From: Lysobacter_K koreensis
Lineage (GTDB): Bacteria; Pseudomonadota; Gammaproteobacteria; Xanthomonadales; Xanthomonadaceae
Assembly (NCBI RefSeq): GCF_042677045.1
Contig: NZ_JBHTIH010000002.1
Span: 434,001 to 498,000, forward strand
Length of the DNA: 64,000 nucleotides
Direction of reading: 5' to 3'
The notes below the pieces were generated by a model. The model was given only the letters and a program-made list of their open reading frames with translations, was not told where the DNA came from and made no database searches. Shown one piece after another: positions 16,970 to 28,856 of the stretch. How positions within the stretch are numbered: the stretch's first letter is position 1; every line of letters starts with the position of its first letter. A program made the translations under genes and the position numbers.

Positions 16970-17659
16970 TCAGATGTCTCCCGGGCCGCGCCTGGGCATG
17001 ACGATGTTGCGCAACCCGTCGCGCTGCACGCCCATCTCCATGGGCGCCGGCGGCGCGGTGCGCCAATCGCGCGAGAGGTTGAACTGCGCGACCTCGCGCC
17101 GGTTGTGGACGACAAAGAGCACGCGGTTATCCCACAGGCGTTCGAACTGCGGGCGCGTCATTGCGCGCGTGCCGCGCGCGGGATCTCCAATCAGGACCCG
17201 GCCTCCCTTCATTCCCTTGATCACCACGAAGTGGCGGTAGCCGCGATCGTTGAGGAGGACGATCGCAGGCAGTCCCTCCTCCAGCAATTTCTCCAGCGGC
17301 AGATCGAATCCGTCCGCCTCGAAGCCCTGCGACAGCAGGTAGCGGCGCATGTCGAGGAGCGAGAACCCCTCGGCGCGAATCTTTGCCTTGTTGCCCGATG
17401 CGTACATCTTGGTGAACACATCGGCTTCGGTGACGCGATGGCCGTACTGGTAGGTCAGCAAGGTCGCGGTGGCGGCCGAACCGCAACTGAAATCGTAGCG
17501 CTGCGGCACCGTGGTCCGGAAGCGTGCTTCCTTGAGGCTGGTCAGCTGCACCTTGTAGCTGGCGCCATGGGGAACGCGCAGGTCCACCGTCGACGCCGAC
17601 GCGGCGCCCGCCAGGGCCAGCATCCCTGCCATCACCAAGGACAGCGCGGCTTGCTTCAC
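16970..17659 (-). CDS. Periplasmic C39-family cysteine peptidase (FapD-like)
   Basis: C39 peptidases cut after double-glycine leaders, and are usually fused to ABC transporters. This 229-residue protein is a stand-alone version with its own signal peptide (ending ASA) and no transporter. All catalytic positions are visible: Gln53 and Cys59 in PQRYDFSCGSAAT, His143 in GYRHFVVIKG and Asp159 in LIGDPARGT, so it should be active. It begins with a GTG that overlaps the stop of the upstream gene. Its place between subunit-like genes and an outer-membrane barrel gene matches FapD of the Pseudomonas amyloid operon. Likely substrates are the neighbouring proteins that carry R-G-G sites. Confidence 0.85.
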   Translation of the reverse strand: MKQAALSLVMAGMLALAGAASASTVDLRVPHGASYKVQLTSLKEARFRTTVPQRYDFSCGSAATATLLTYQYGHRVTEADVFTKMYASGNKAKIRAEGFSLLDMRRYLLSQGFEADGFDLPLEKLLEEGLPAIVLLNDRGYRHFVVIKGMKGGRVLIGDPARGTRAMTRPQFERLWDNRVLFVVHNRREVAQFNLSRDWRTAPPAPMEMGVQRDGLRNIVMPRRGPGDI

Positions 17660-18099
17660 AGCCCCGGGTCCACGAACTGCACGTTGACGATCATGCCGTT
17701 CTGGATCAGCACGTTCGATCCGCTGTTCTGGATCACGGTGTTGATGCCACTGGCGTTGCCGAACGCGCCGTCCGACACCGAGTTGCCGCCGCTGACGATA
17801 CGGTTGGCCGTGTTGCCGGTGACCTGGCCGTTGATGTCGACTTCTTGGAAACTCTCGTCGCCGCCGCGGAAGTCCTCCAACTCGCCGCTGTCCAGCGCCT
17901 GGCCGATGCCGTCGACCTGGCTGGGCGGTTGGCTGGCTTCCAGCGCCATCGCGCCCAGATCAGCCGCGACGGGGAGAGGTGCGAGATAAACAGGGGACGC
18001 CGCCGCGCCCAGATCGGTGGCGCCCGCGACTTGGATGAGGCCGAGCGTCGCCACCAGGGCGGCAGCGCCCGCATGGGCAATGGACTTGAACGATCGCAT
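17656..18099 (-). CDS. Small exported subunit-like protein with double-glycine site and QNSG motif
   Basis: The 147-residue protein has a signal peptide cleaved after AGA, then an Ala/Pro-rich stretch. The sequence GELEDFRGG (residues 72-80) looks like a double-glycine leader. The mature part would begin DESFQEVDINGQVTGN, rich in Asn, Gly and Ser, and end with INTVIQNSGSNVLIQNG before MIVNVQF. The same two blocks, an NG-x-V segment and a QNSG..LIQ segment, flank the giant glycine-rich insert of the upstream protein, so I read the two as paralogous subunits. AAGGAGA precedes the start. It could be the nucleator (FapB-like) of a fibre; this is inference from context. Confidence 0.75.
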   Translation of the reverse strand: MRSFKSIAHAGAAALVATLGLIQVAGATDLGAAASPVYLAPLPVAADLGAMALEASQPPSQVDGIGQALDSGELEDFRGGDESFQEVDINGQVTGNTANRIVSGGNSVSDGAFGNASGINTVIQNSGSNVLIQNGMIVNVQFVDPGL

Positions 18100-18261
18100 G
18101 GGTAATCTCCTTCACCCGTGGGTTCCCGCTGGTCCGCGCACGGCACGACGAAGGCTTCTCGCCGTGTCCAACTCTCGGGCTAACGCCGAAGCGCAGCAGA
18201 GCCGGACGTGCGCGACGATGCGCCGTGGTGCGGGGGCAACCACGACGCATCGAGGGAACGC

Positions 18262-19815
18262 TTAGTTACCGACGTTCAAGTTGGCTTGCACGGTCACGCC
18301 TTGCTGGATGAGCGAGGAGGCACCGCTGTTCTGCGCCATCACCATCAGGCCGGCTGCCGCGTTGGCGGAACCGTTCATCTGGTTCGACATGTCGAAGCTG
18401 CCGGCGTCGACGGCGATCGAACCGCCCGCCCCGCCTGCACCACCGACTGCGCCGTTGCCGACGCCGCCGTTGCCTTCACCGCCGTTGCCGTCGCCGCCGT
18501 TGCCGACGCCGCCCGCACCGCCAGTCGCACCGGCCGCACCGGCCGCACCCACCGCGCCGTTGCCGGCAGTCGCGCTGCCGTTGGTGGCACTGGTCGAGGA
18601 GCCGCCGTTGTCGGCGTCGCCATTGGTCGCCGCACCGCCATCACCGCCGTCACCGGCCGTGCTGGCTACCGCACCGCTGTCTCCGCCGGTGCCCGTGCCT
18701 GCGCCGCCCGTGGCAGTCGCTGCGCCGGACGAACCCGCGCCGCCAGTGCTCGTGCCGGAGCCGCTGCCGCCACTTGCCGTGGCCGAGCCTGCGGTGCCGT
18801 CGCCGCCGGTGCCGGTGCCGGTACCCGTACCGGTGCCGTCGCCGCCCGTGGCGGTCGCATCACCAGCGGTTCCGGTACCACCCGCACCACCTGCGCCGCC
18901 GTCGCCGCCGTCGCCAGCACGGCCGGGACCGGCGTCGTCGCCGCCGTCACCGCCGCCGCCGCCGCCACCGCCACCGCCGCCACCGGCGAGGCTACCGGCG
19001 CCAGCGTCCCCGCCAGCACCCAGCCCGGCTCCGAGGCCGATCCCGTCGCCACCGTCTGCGTCGCTACCGGCTCCGGCGTCACCACCGGCTCCGAGTGCAG
19101 CGGAGTCGCCGCCGGCTGCCAGGCTTGCCGCTCCGGCATCACCGCCGTCGCCGTCGCCGTCGCCGCCACGGCCGCTTTCGTTGTCATAGGAGTCTCCGCC
19201 GCGGGCGCCGTTGCCTGCGGTGGCATCACCGATGCTGGTGCCGCCGTTGCTGGCTGCGCCGGCTGTCGCACTGCCGTTGGAGGCACTGCCGCCGTTGCCG
19301 CCGTTGCCGCCGTCACCGCCGCTGCCGCCGTTGCCGCCATCGCCGCCGGAGCCGCCGCCGCCGTTGCCTTCGCCGCCGTAGCCGTCGCCACCGTAGCCGT
19401 CGCCGCCGTCGCCGCCCGAACCACCATTGGCATTGCCGCTGTTGTTCGCGTAGTTGCCGATGTCGTGGACGTTGTTGTCGGACACGTATCCGTTGAGTTC
19501 AGTCTCGGCTATCGCCTTGTTGCGATTGAAGGAGTTGGAGAAATTGGATGTCGCGGTGGATCCGTTGTTGGCCGCGGCATTGCCGTAGCCGCCATCCGCG
19601 TCGGCTTCGCCGTCATTGTCGCGGTTGTCGCCCGTGCTGTTGTCGGAGTTGTCGGAGTTGTCGGAGTTGTCACTGTTGTCGTCGATCGAGTCGATCGCGA
19701 TCTGTGCCCAGTTCTGTCCGGGGCCGTTCTCGGTGTTTTCCGCGGCCCAGACGGATCCCAGGGATCCAATTGCCAAGAGCACTGCCGTCGCGATGATGGT
19801 TTTGCGAATAGCCAT
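18262..19815 (-). CDS. Large Gly/Asn/Asp-rich exported protein, candidate fibre or matrix subunit
   Basis: The 517-residue protein has a clear signal peptide (MAIRKTIIATAVLLAIGSLG, cleaved after VWA). Residues 46-60 are a run of D-N-S triplets. A segment with SNSFNRNKAIAETELNGYV (92-111) follows. From about 130 to 465 it is almost entirely Gly, Ala, Asp, Asn, Ser and Thr in GGDGGNGG- and GTGTGTGG-like units, similar in texture to mycobacterial PGRS domains and free of Cys. The last 53 residues return to ordinary sequence and contain AQNSGASSLIQQGVTVQANL, shared with the next gene. Its own GGAG site and a 490-base upstream gap mark it as the first gene of the operon. It is probably secreted through the downstream barrel protein. 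Function is inferred, not known. Confidence 0.85.
   Translation of the reverse strand: MAIRKTIIATAVLLAIGSLGSVWAAENTENGPGQNWAQIAIDSIDDNSDNSDNSDNSDNSTGDNRDNDGEADADGGYGNAAANNGSTATSNFSNSFNRNKAIAETELNGYVSDNNVHDIGNYANNSGNANGGSGGDGGDGYGGDGYGGEGNGGGGSGGDGGNGGSGGDGGNGGNGGSASNGSATAGAASNGGTSIGDATAGNGARGGDSYDNESGRGGDGDGDGGDAGAASLAAGGDSAALGAGGDAGAGSDADGGDGIGLGAGLGAGGDAGAGSLAGGGGGGGGGGGGDGGDDAGPGRAGDGGDGGAGGAGGTGTAGDATATGGDGTGTGTGTGTGGDGTAGSATASGGSGSGTSTGGAGSSGAATATGGAGTGTGGDSGAVASTAGDGGDGGAATNGDADNGGSSTSATNGSATAGNGAVGAAGAAGATGGAGGVGNGGDGNGGEGNGGVGNGAVGGAGGAGGSIAVDAGSFDMSNQMNGSANAAAGLMVMAQNSGASSLIQQGVTVQANLNVGN
19639..19683. repeat. Tandem 9-base repeats encoding D-N-S triplets
   Basis: Three identical units of GTTGTCGGA and two diverged units lie end to end inside the glycine-rich protein gene. 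Because the unit is a multiple of three, copy-number slippage would lengthen or shorten the protein without shifting frame. Confidence 0.85.
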
Positions 19816-20309
19816 TAGGAGTTCTCCTGCGCGCCGGCATCACGCCGGGGGAAGGCGTCCGATACGGCGGCACTCAATACCATGCATATCCGGCGCCACT
19901 CGCGGTTCGTGCGCGCAACAGATTGATTTTGTGTGGTTTATTCGCCAGACAAAGCCGCGCAGACGCATTCTGTCGATAAATCCAAATTGAATGGCGGACT
20001 GAGGTTTCAGGATTGAAACCATCTCGTGTGGCTAATGCTTGAAGCGCCGCTCGCAATAGCAGCGATAACGCCCTGATCCGCTGCAGATAGCCGGTTCCTT
20101 GGGGCGATTACGCAGGACGTATCAAGGCTGCAACGCGAAGCCCTGTCCACTACCAGGCCCTAGGTCCACCCCAAGGCAGATCAAGGGCTTGCAAGCGAAG
20201 TTGCATCCCATTTGGTCGTTACGTGATCGCTACCGCGCGGCGTCTGGCGAATATTGGACGGTCAGGCGTTGGCACGAAAAGGCGCCTCGTCGACGTTCCG
20301 TACAGGCTG
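19816..20309. other. Intergenic region upstream of the amyloid-like operon
   Basis: These 494 bases hold no convincing gene. They include a perfect hairpin GGTTTCA-GGAT-TGAAACC at 20003-20020, an AT-rich stretch at 19919-19995 that is the likely promoter area for the minus-strand operon, and an imperfect direct repeat (20121-20140 and 20180-20200). I found no sigma-54 site and no GEMM-type c-di-GMP riboswitch by eye. Confidence 0.6.
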
Positions 20310-21701
20310 CTAGCGCGCCGCCTCGTCGTCGTCCGCCGGTCCCCTGGAGGCGCGGCGCGAATCTCGCAAGCGTGCGAGCTTCTCGCCGAGCTTGATTTCC
20401 AGCCCGCGCTCGACCGGCTCGTAGTAGATGCGCTCGCCCATCGCGTCGGGAAACCCGGTCTGGTCCAGTGCCACGCCGCCGCTGGCGTCGTGGTCGTACT
20501 GGTAGCCCTTCGAATGACCGAGTTGCTTCATCAGCTTGGTCGGTGCATTGCGCAGGTGCATGGGCACCTCTTGGGTGCCGTATTCGTGCACGTCACGATT
20601 GGCAGCGTTGAAAGCCACGTAGGCCGCGTTCGACTTGGCCGTGCTCGCCAGATAGACGACCAGCTGCGCCAGCGCGAGCTCGCCTTCGGGGCTGCCCAGA
20701 CGGTCGTAGGCGTCCCACGATTCGATGGCCATCTGCAGCGCGCGCGGATCGGCCAGCCCGATGTCTTCCACCGCCATCCGCGTCAAGCGCCGGGCGAGGT
20801 AGCTGCGGTCGCAGCCGCCATCGAGCATGCGCGCGAACCAGTACAGCGCCGCGTCCGGATTGGAGCTGCGTACCGATTTATGCAGCGCCGATATCTGGTC
20901 GTAGAACTGGTCGCCGCCCTTGTCGAACCGACGGGTGCGGTCGGCCAGCACCTGCATCAGCGTGGCCTCGGTGATCTGCCCGTCTTCGCCTTGCGCCAGC
21001 TCCGCGGCGATCTCAAGCAGGGTCAGCCCACGGCGCACGTCGCCGTCGGCGGCACTGGCGATCTGCGACAGGGATGCGTCGGACACCGACAGCCCCTGCC
21101 TACCCAGGCCTCGCGCGTCGTCCTTCAACGCGCTGCGCAGGGCCGCGGTGATGTCGTCGGCCGACACCGCCTCCATCACGTGCACGCGGCAGCGCGACAG
21201 CAAGGCCGAGTTGAGCTCGAACGAAGGGTTCTCGGTGGTCGCGCCGACGAACAGGATCGTGCCGCGCTCGATGTGCGGGAGGAACGCGTCCTGCTGGGTC
21301 TTGTTGAAGCGGTGCACCTCGTCCACGAACAGCACCGTGCGCCGGCCTTCGGCGAAACGGTGGGCAGCCTCGGCCAGCACTTGGCGCACCTCGGGCAAGC
21401 CGGACAGCACCGCCGAGATCGCCCGGAACTCGGCCTGCGAATAGCGCGCGAGCAGCAACGCCAGCGTGGTCTTCCCGCAGCCCGGAGGTCCCCACAGGAT
21501 CATCGAGTGCACGTGGCCGGACTCGACCGCGCGGCGCAACGCCGAACCTGCGGCGAGCAAGCGCCGCTGCCCGACCATCTCGTCGAGCGTGCGTGGCCGC
21601 ATGCGCTCGGCCAGCGGCCGCATGGCGTCGCGATCGACGCTCAACAAGTCCGGGGACGGGAGGGATGGCGCAGAGGGGCGTCGGGGCACGGGTGCTGGCA
21701 A
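20310..21701 (-). CDS. rarA: Replication-associated recombination protein RarA (MgsA)
   Basis: This is a clamp-loader-like AAA+ ATPase that acts at stalled replication forks. The 463-residue protein has Walker A GPPGCGKT at residues 71-78, Walker B VLFVDEVHRFNK, a sensor 1 block GATTENPSFELN and the C-terminal tetramerisation domain with SDPDAALYW-like sequence (SSNPDAALYWFARML), HEYGTQEVP and GYQYDHD. The N-terminal 25 residues are Pro/Ser-rich, and internal starts are possible, for example the Met at residue 27. The ftsK-lolA-rarA gene order is common in gammaproteobacteria; here two extra exported-protein genes are inserted in the block. Confidence 0.96.
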   Translation of the reverse strand: MPAPVPRRPSAPSLPSPDLLSVDRDAMRPLAERMRPRTLDEMVGQRRLLAAGSALRRAVESGHVHSMILWGPPGCGKTTLALLLARYSQAEFRAISAVLSGLPEVRQVLAEAAHRFAEGRRTVLFVDEVHRFNKTQQDAFLPHIERGTILFVGATTENPSFELNSALLSRCRVHVMEAVSADDITAALRSALKDDARGLGRQGLSVSDASLSQIASAADGDVRRGLTLLEIAAELAQGEDGQITEATLMQVLADRTRRFDKGGDQFYDQISALHKSVRSSNPDAALYWFARMLDGGCDRSYLARRLTRMAVEDIGLADPRALQMAIESWDAYDRLGSPEGELALAQLVVYLASTAKSNAAYVAFNAANRDVHEYGTQEVPMHLRNAPTKLMKQLGHSKGYQYDHDASGGVALDQTGFPDAMGERIYYEPVERGLEIKLGEKLARLRDSRRASRGPADDDEAAR

Positions 21702-21859
21702 TGCTGCAGGTCGATCGAAGCCGACACGATATCAAGTTGCCGCTGGTACAAACCGAGGGGGTTTGGCCTACGCACCACCCAAGGATGAGGGTCAATGCCC
21801 TGTGCGGATATGCCAGGGATGACGCTTGGTTCCATCAAGCAGCGACGAAGCTCACTCCG

Positions 21860-22576
21860 TCAGCGGCTGGCCAGCGGACGCGTGGAAACCTCATCCCAGT
21901 TGGCGGTGGTACCCAGTTCGTAATCGACCCGCAACCACTGCCCGCTGCGACGGTCGTAGAGGGCTTCGATCTGTGCGGTGGTCGCGCCTTCGCGGCCGAA
22001 GTCGGCCGTGCCGATGCCCTGCACGCGCAGGTAGCGGCTACCGGCGGCATTGGTGGTCACCTGGTCCATCAACAGGCGCACCGGTTGCTGCGCAAACTCG
22101 TCGCGAAGAGACGAACCGACCCGATCGGACAACGCGAGAGCGAGCTTGGAGTCGTTCGCAATCGGCTCGCCGCCCGCGGTGTCGCCAATCACCAGGTAGG
22201 GCTGGCTGACGCTGGTGGCGCTGGTGTCGTACAGCGCGGTGAAGCGGAACGGGATCCAGGCTTCGTCGTCGCCGATCCGCAGGCGACCGCTACCACTGAC
22301 GTCGCGATCACGCACGCTGGCCGGCATCACCGCCACGGAGTCTAGTTTGACCCCGACCTCACGTTCGCCGAACTGGCGCGCGACGGCACCAATCACGGCC
22401 GCGGCGACGGCGCCGTCCATGGCTTCATCCCCCTCGATGCGCGACTCCGGCTGTCGGTCAAGCGATTGCGCCTGGATCGCTACCTGCTTGCTGGTGCCAT
22501 CGGCTTGGGCGACTGCCGTGGACAAAGTCAATCCGCCGACCAGGACGAGTGCGAGGGTGAGTGCCGAACGACGCAT
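21860..22576 (-). CDS. Exported protein of unknown function
   Basis: The start at 22576 gives 238 residues with a signal peptide (MRRSALTLALVLVGGLTLST, ending AQA). The mature protein is acidic to neutral and has no Cys, lipobox or membrane segment. It contains paired beta-type stretches such as SGSGRLRIGDDEAWIPFRF and GQWLRVDYELGTTANW. I do not recognise a domain. It lies between lolA and rarA on the same strand but outside the lolA terminator, so it probably has its own promoter. Confidence 0.75.
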   Translation of the reverse strand: MRRSALTLALVLVGGLTLSTAVAQADGTSKQVAIQAQSLDRQPESRIEGDEAMDGAVAAAVIGAVARQFGEREVGVKLDSVAVMPASVRDRDVSGSGRLRIGDDEAWIPFRFTALYDTSATSVSQPYLVIGDTAGGEPIANDSKLALALSDRVGSSLRDEFAQQPVRLLMDQVTTNAAGSRYLRVQGIGTADFGREGATTAQIEALYDRRSGQWLRVDYELGTTANWDEVSTRPLASR

Positions 22577-22691
22577 GGCCGGATCCTGCTGTTGCCCGCC
22601 GGTGGCGAAGCTTGCAGCCACTCTCAAGGCCTGCTTGTGGATGGACCGTGATCGGCGCGAGGCCTGCTGAACGCTTTGTCAGCTACATAAA

Positions 22692-22719
22692 CGAAAGGCG
22701 GGCCTGAGCCCGCCTTTCG
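22692..22719 (-). terminator. Rho-independent terminator of lolA
   Basis: A 12-base perfect stem (CGAAAGGCGGGC, loop CTGA on the plus strand) lies about 25 bases after the lolA stop and is followed on the minus strand by TTTA. Confidence 0.85.
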
Positions 22720-22743
22720 CCTCGCCAACCGATCGAGACTGCC

Positions 22744-23364
22744 TTAGCCGCCGATCACGTCCACGCCCTTGGCGGGGCTGTACTTGAAGGTGCCCTTGGC
22801 GAAGGCCGGGTTGCGCTTCCAGCCACTGAAGATGATCTGAGTGCGTTGGCCGAGCGCGTCCACCACATCCATCCTGGCCAGACCGCCCTTGCCGAAGCCC
22901 AGCCGCGCCGAGCTGAAGCCGGCTTCCTTGTTGCCCTTGGGTGCGAGCGTCAGCCAACTGAGGCCATTGGCATTGCCCGCATCCTTGACCACGAACTGCG
23001 CATCGAGCTTGCCCGGGTCGATCAGCGCCGACAGCGGGCTGTTCTGCTCCTCGGCGCCTTGAGCGCGCTTGGTTGCCTGCTTGAGGTCCGGGTCGTACAC
23101 CCACACGCTTTTGCCGTCGGCCACGATCAGTTGCGGGAACGGCTTGACGTACTCCCAGCGGAACAAACGTGGCGCGGACAGCGCGACCTTGCCGCTCGAG
23201 GCTTCCTTGAGCTTGCCCTTGGGGTCGAACACCTGTTGGCTGAACTGGCCGTCGAGGCCCTTCAACCCCTTGGTGAAGGTATTCAGGTCGTCGCGCGCGC
23301 CGGCGAAAGCGGTCGTGGCAAACAACGCGGTGGCGAGCACGGTGTAGCGAGCGAAACGAATCAT
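22744..23364 (-). CDS. lolA: Outer-membrane lipoprotein carrier protein LolA
   Basis: This is the periplasmic chaperone that carries lipoproteins from LolCDE to LolB at the outer membrane. The 206-residue protein has a signal peptide ending AFA before GARDD. Family features include the F-x-Q-x-V strand (DGQFSQQVFDPKG), the RLFRWEYVKPFPQLIVADG block that lines the hydrophobic cavity, SVWVYDPDLKQ, and the C-terminal NPAFAKGTFKYSPAKGVDVI. The neighbours ftsK and rarA match the usual setting. A strong terminator follows. Confidence 0.96.
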   Translation of the reverse strand: MIRFARYTVLATALFATTAFAGARDDLNTFTKGLKGLDGQFSQQVFDPKGKLKEASSGKVALSAPRLFRWEYVKPFPQLIVADGKSVWVYDPDLKQATKRAQGAEEQNSPLSALIDPGKLDAQFVVKDAGNANGLSWLTLAPKGNKEAGFSSARLGFGKGGLARMDVVDALGQRTQIIFSGWKRNPAFAKGTFKYSPAKGVDVIGG

Positions 23365-23476
23365 GGGTCACTCCGGTTGCGTATGCGGCGAGTCTGCCCC
23401 GGGCCAGCTGAATAGGCCTTGTCGGGCAACGGCGGCCATCAGACCACAACCGTGTTCGTTCAGTCCGCCATTTCCG

Positions 23477-24070
23477 TCACCACACCGATCGCACCGCTTG
23501 CATGACGTGCCGTTTGGCCGCGGTTTCCGGCTTGCGCTTGGCGTCTTCGGTTTCCGGTGCGCTGCTGACGCCCACGCCGGAACGCGTCGTCTCCAAGCGT
23601 CCGCAGCCATCGGCCTCTTCGCACGGATCGGTGTGCATCGACGTTTCCGATGCTTCCCCGCTCGCTGCGGGCTGGAGGTGCAAGTCCGACAGCGTCGTCG
23701 TTTCGACGGCTGTACGAACGGGGGCTGGCAACGGTTCGGGCAGCCCAACCGGATTGGTGAGCACCGGCGTCAGCAGTGCCTGGGTCGAGCCAGTTTTTAA
23801 GGCTGCGCGGGCCTTTTGTCCGGGCACGCGGGATTGGCGCGTCGCGGCTGCGGACAACGCAGGCTGCGGAGCCGCTCGGGATATCGTCGACGATGCGCTG
23901 GCGGGTGGCGCTGCCGGCAAAACCTGCTTGGCCGGGTCGACGCCCAGCGGAATGGATGGGTGCTGCCACCGAAGCCATTCCTGCGCACGGGCCGGAGGTG
24001 CGGCCAACAACGAAGCGACGCTGGTGGCAAATACGGCGGCGGCGAATATCGGACTTCCCGGAACTGTCAT
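23477..24070 (-). CDS. Hypothetical exported Pro/Ala-rich protein
   Basis: This 197-residue reading frame has a plausible signal peptide (IFAAAVFATSVASLLAAPPA, ending ARA before QEW) and then a low-complexity Ala/Pro/Thr/Ser-rich body with one Cys pair (CEEADGC). No domain is recognisable. It starts 45 bases after the ftsK stop on the same strand, in the space where lolA usually follows ftsK directly. A different frame across the same DNA is also open, so the assignment rests mainly on the signal peptide. Confidence 0.5.
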   Translation of the reverse strand: MTVPGSPIFAAAVFATSVASLLAAPPARAQEWLRWQHPSIPLGVDPAKQVLPAAPPASASSTISRAAPQPALSAAATRQSRVPGQKARAALKTGSTQALLTPVLTNPVGLPEPLPAPVRTAVETTTLSDLHLQPAASGEASETSMHTDPCEEADGCGRLETTRSGVGVSSAPETEDAKRKPETAAKRHVMQAVRSVW

Positions 24071-24115
24071 GACTGACCTTCCTCGAGTCGAAACGCGTGG
24101 TCCCCCGCCGGCAGC

Positions 24116-26485
<2,370 letters not shown>

Positions 26486-26534
26486 TATGATGTTCTGCCT
26501 GAGCTAGGTTCCGTTAGTTATTGAATATACGGCG

Positions 26535-26558
26535 GAACCCTGCCAAATGACAGGGTTC
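26535..26558 (-). terminator. Hairpin after ald (weak terminator candidate)
   Basis: An 8-base inverted repeat GAACCCTG/CAGGGTTC with an 8-base loop lies just past the ald stop. No T-run follows on the minus strand. Confidence 0.4.
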
Positions 26559-26571
26559 GATCAGGGGCCGA

Positions 26572-28840
<2,269 letters not shown>

Positions 28841-28856
28841 TGCCGTTCAGCGGCCC

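Noticed and set aside
18300..19430. Repetitive DNA considered as a CRISPR array or satellite
   Set aside because: Units are short, irregular and in frame; there are no evenly spaced identical repeats with unique spacers.
18208..19818. Long plus-strand open frame (over 500 codons) opposite the glycine-rich gene, rich in Val/Ala/Thr
   Set aside because: It mirrors the GGC/GCC repeat composition of the real gene, has no ribosome site or signal, and the minus-strand frame has a signal peptide and ordinary terminal domains.
19816..20309. c-di-GMP (GEMM) riboswitch or sigma-54 promoter upstream of the amyloid-like operon
   Set aside because: Neither the GEMM core nor a TGGCAC-N5-TTGC pattern is present on the minus strand by eye.
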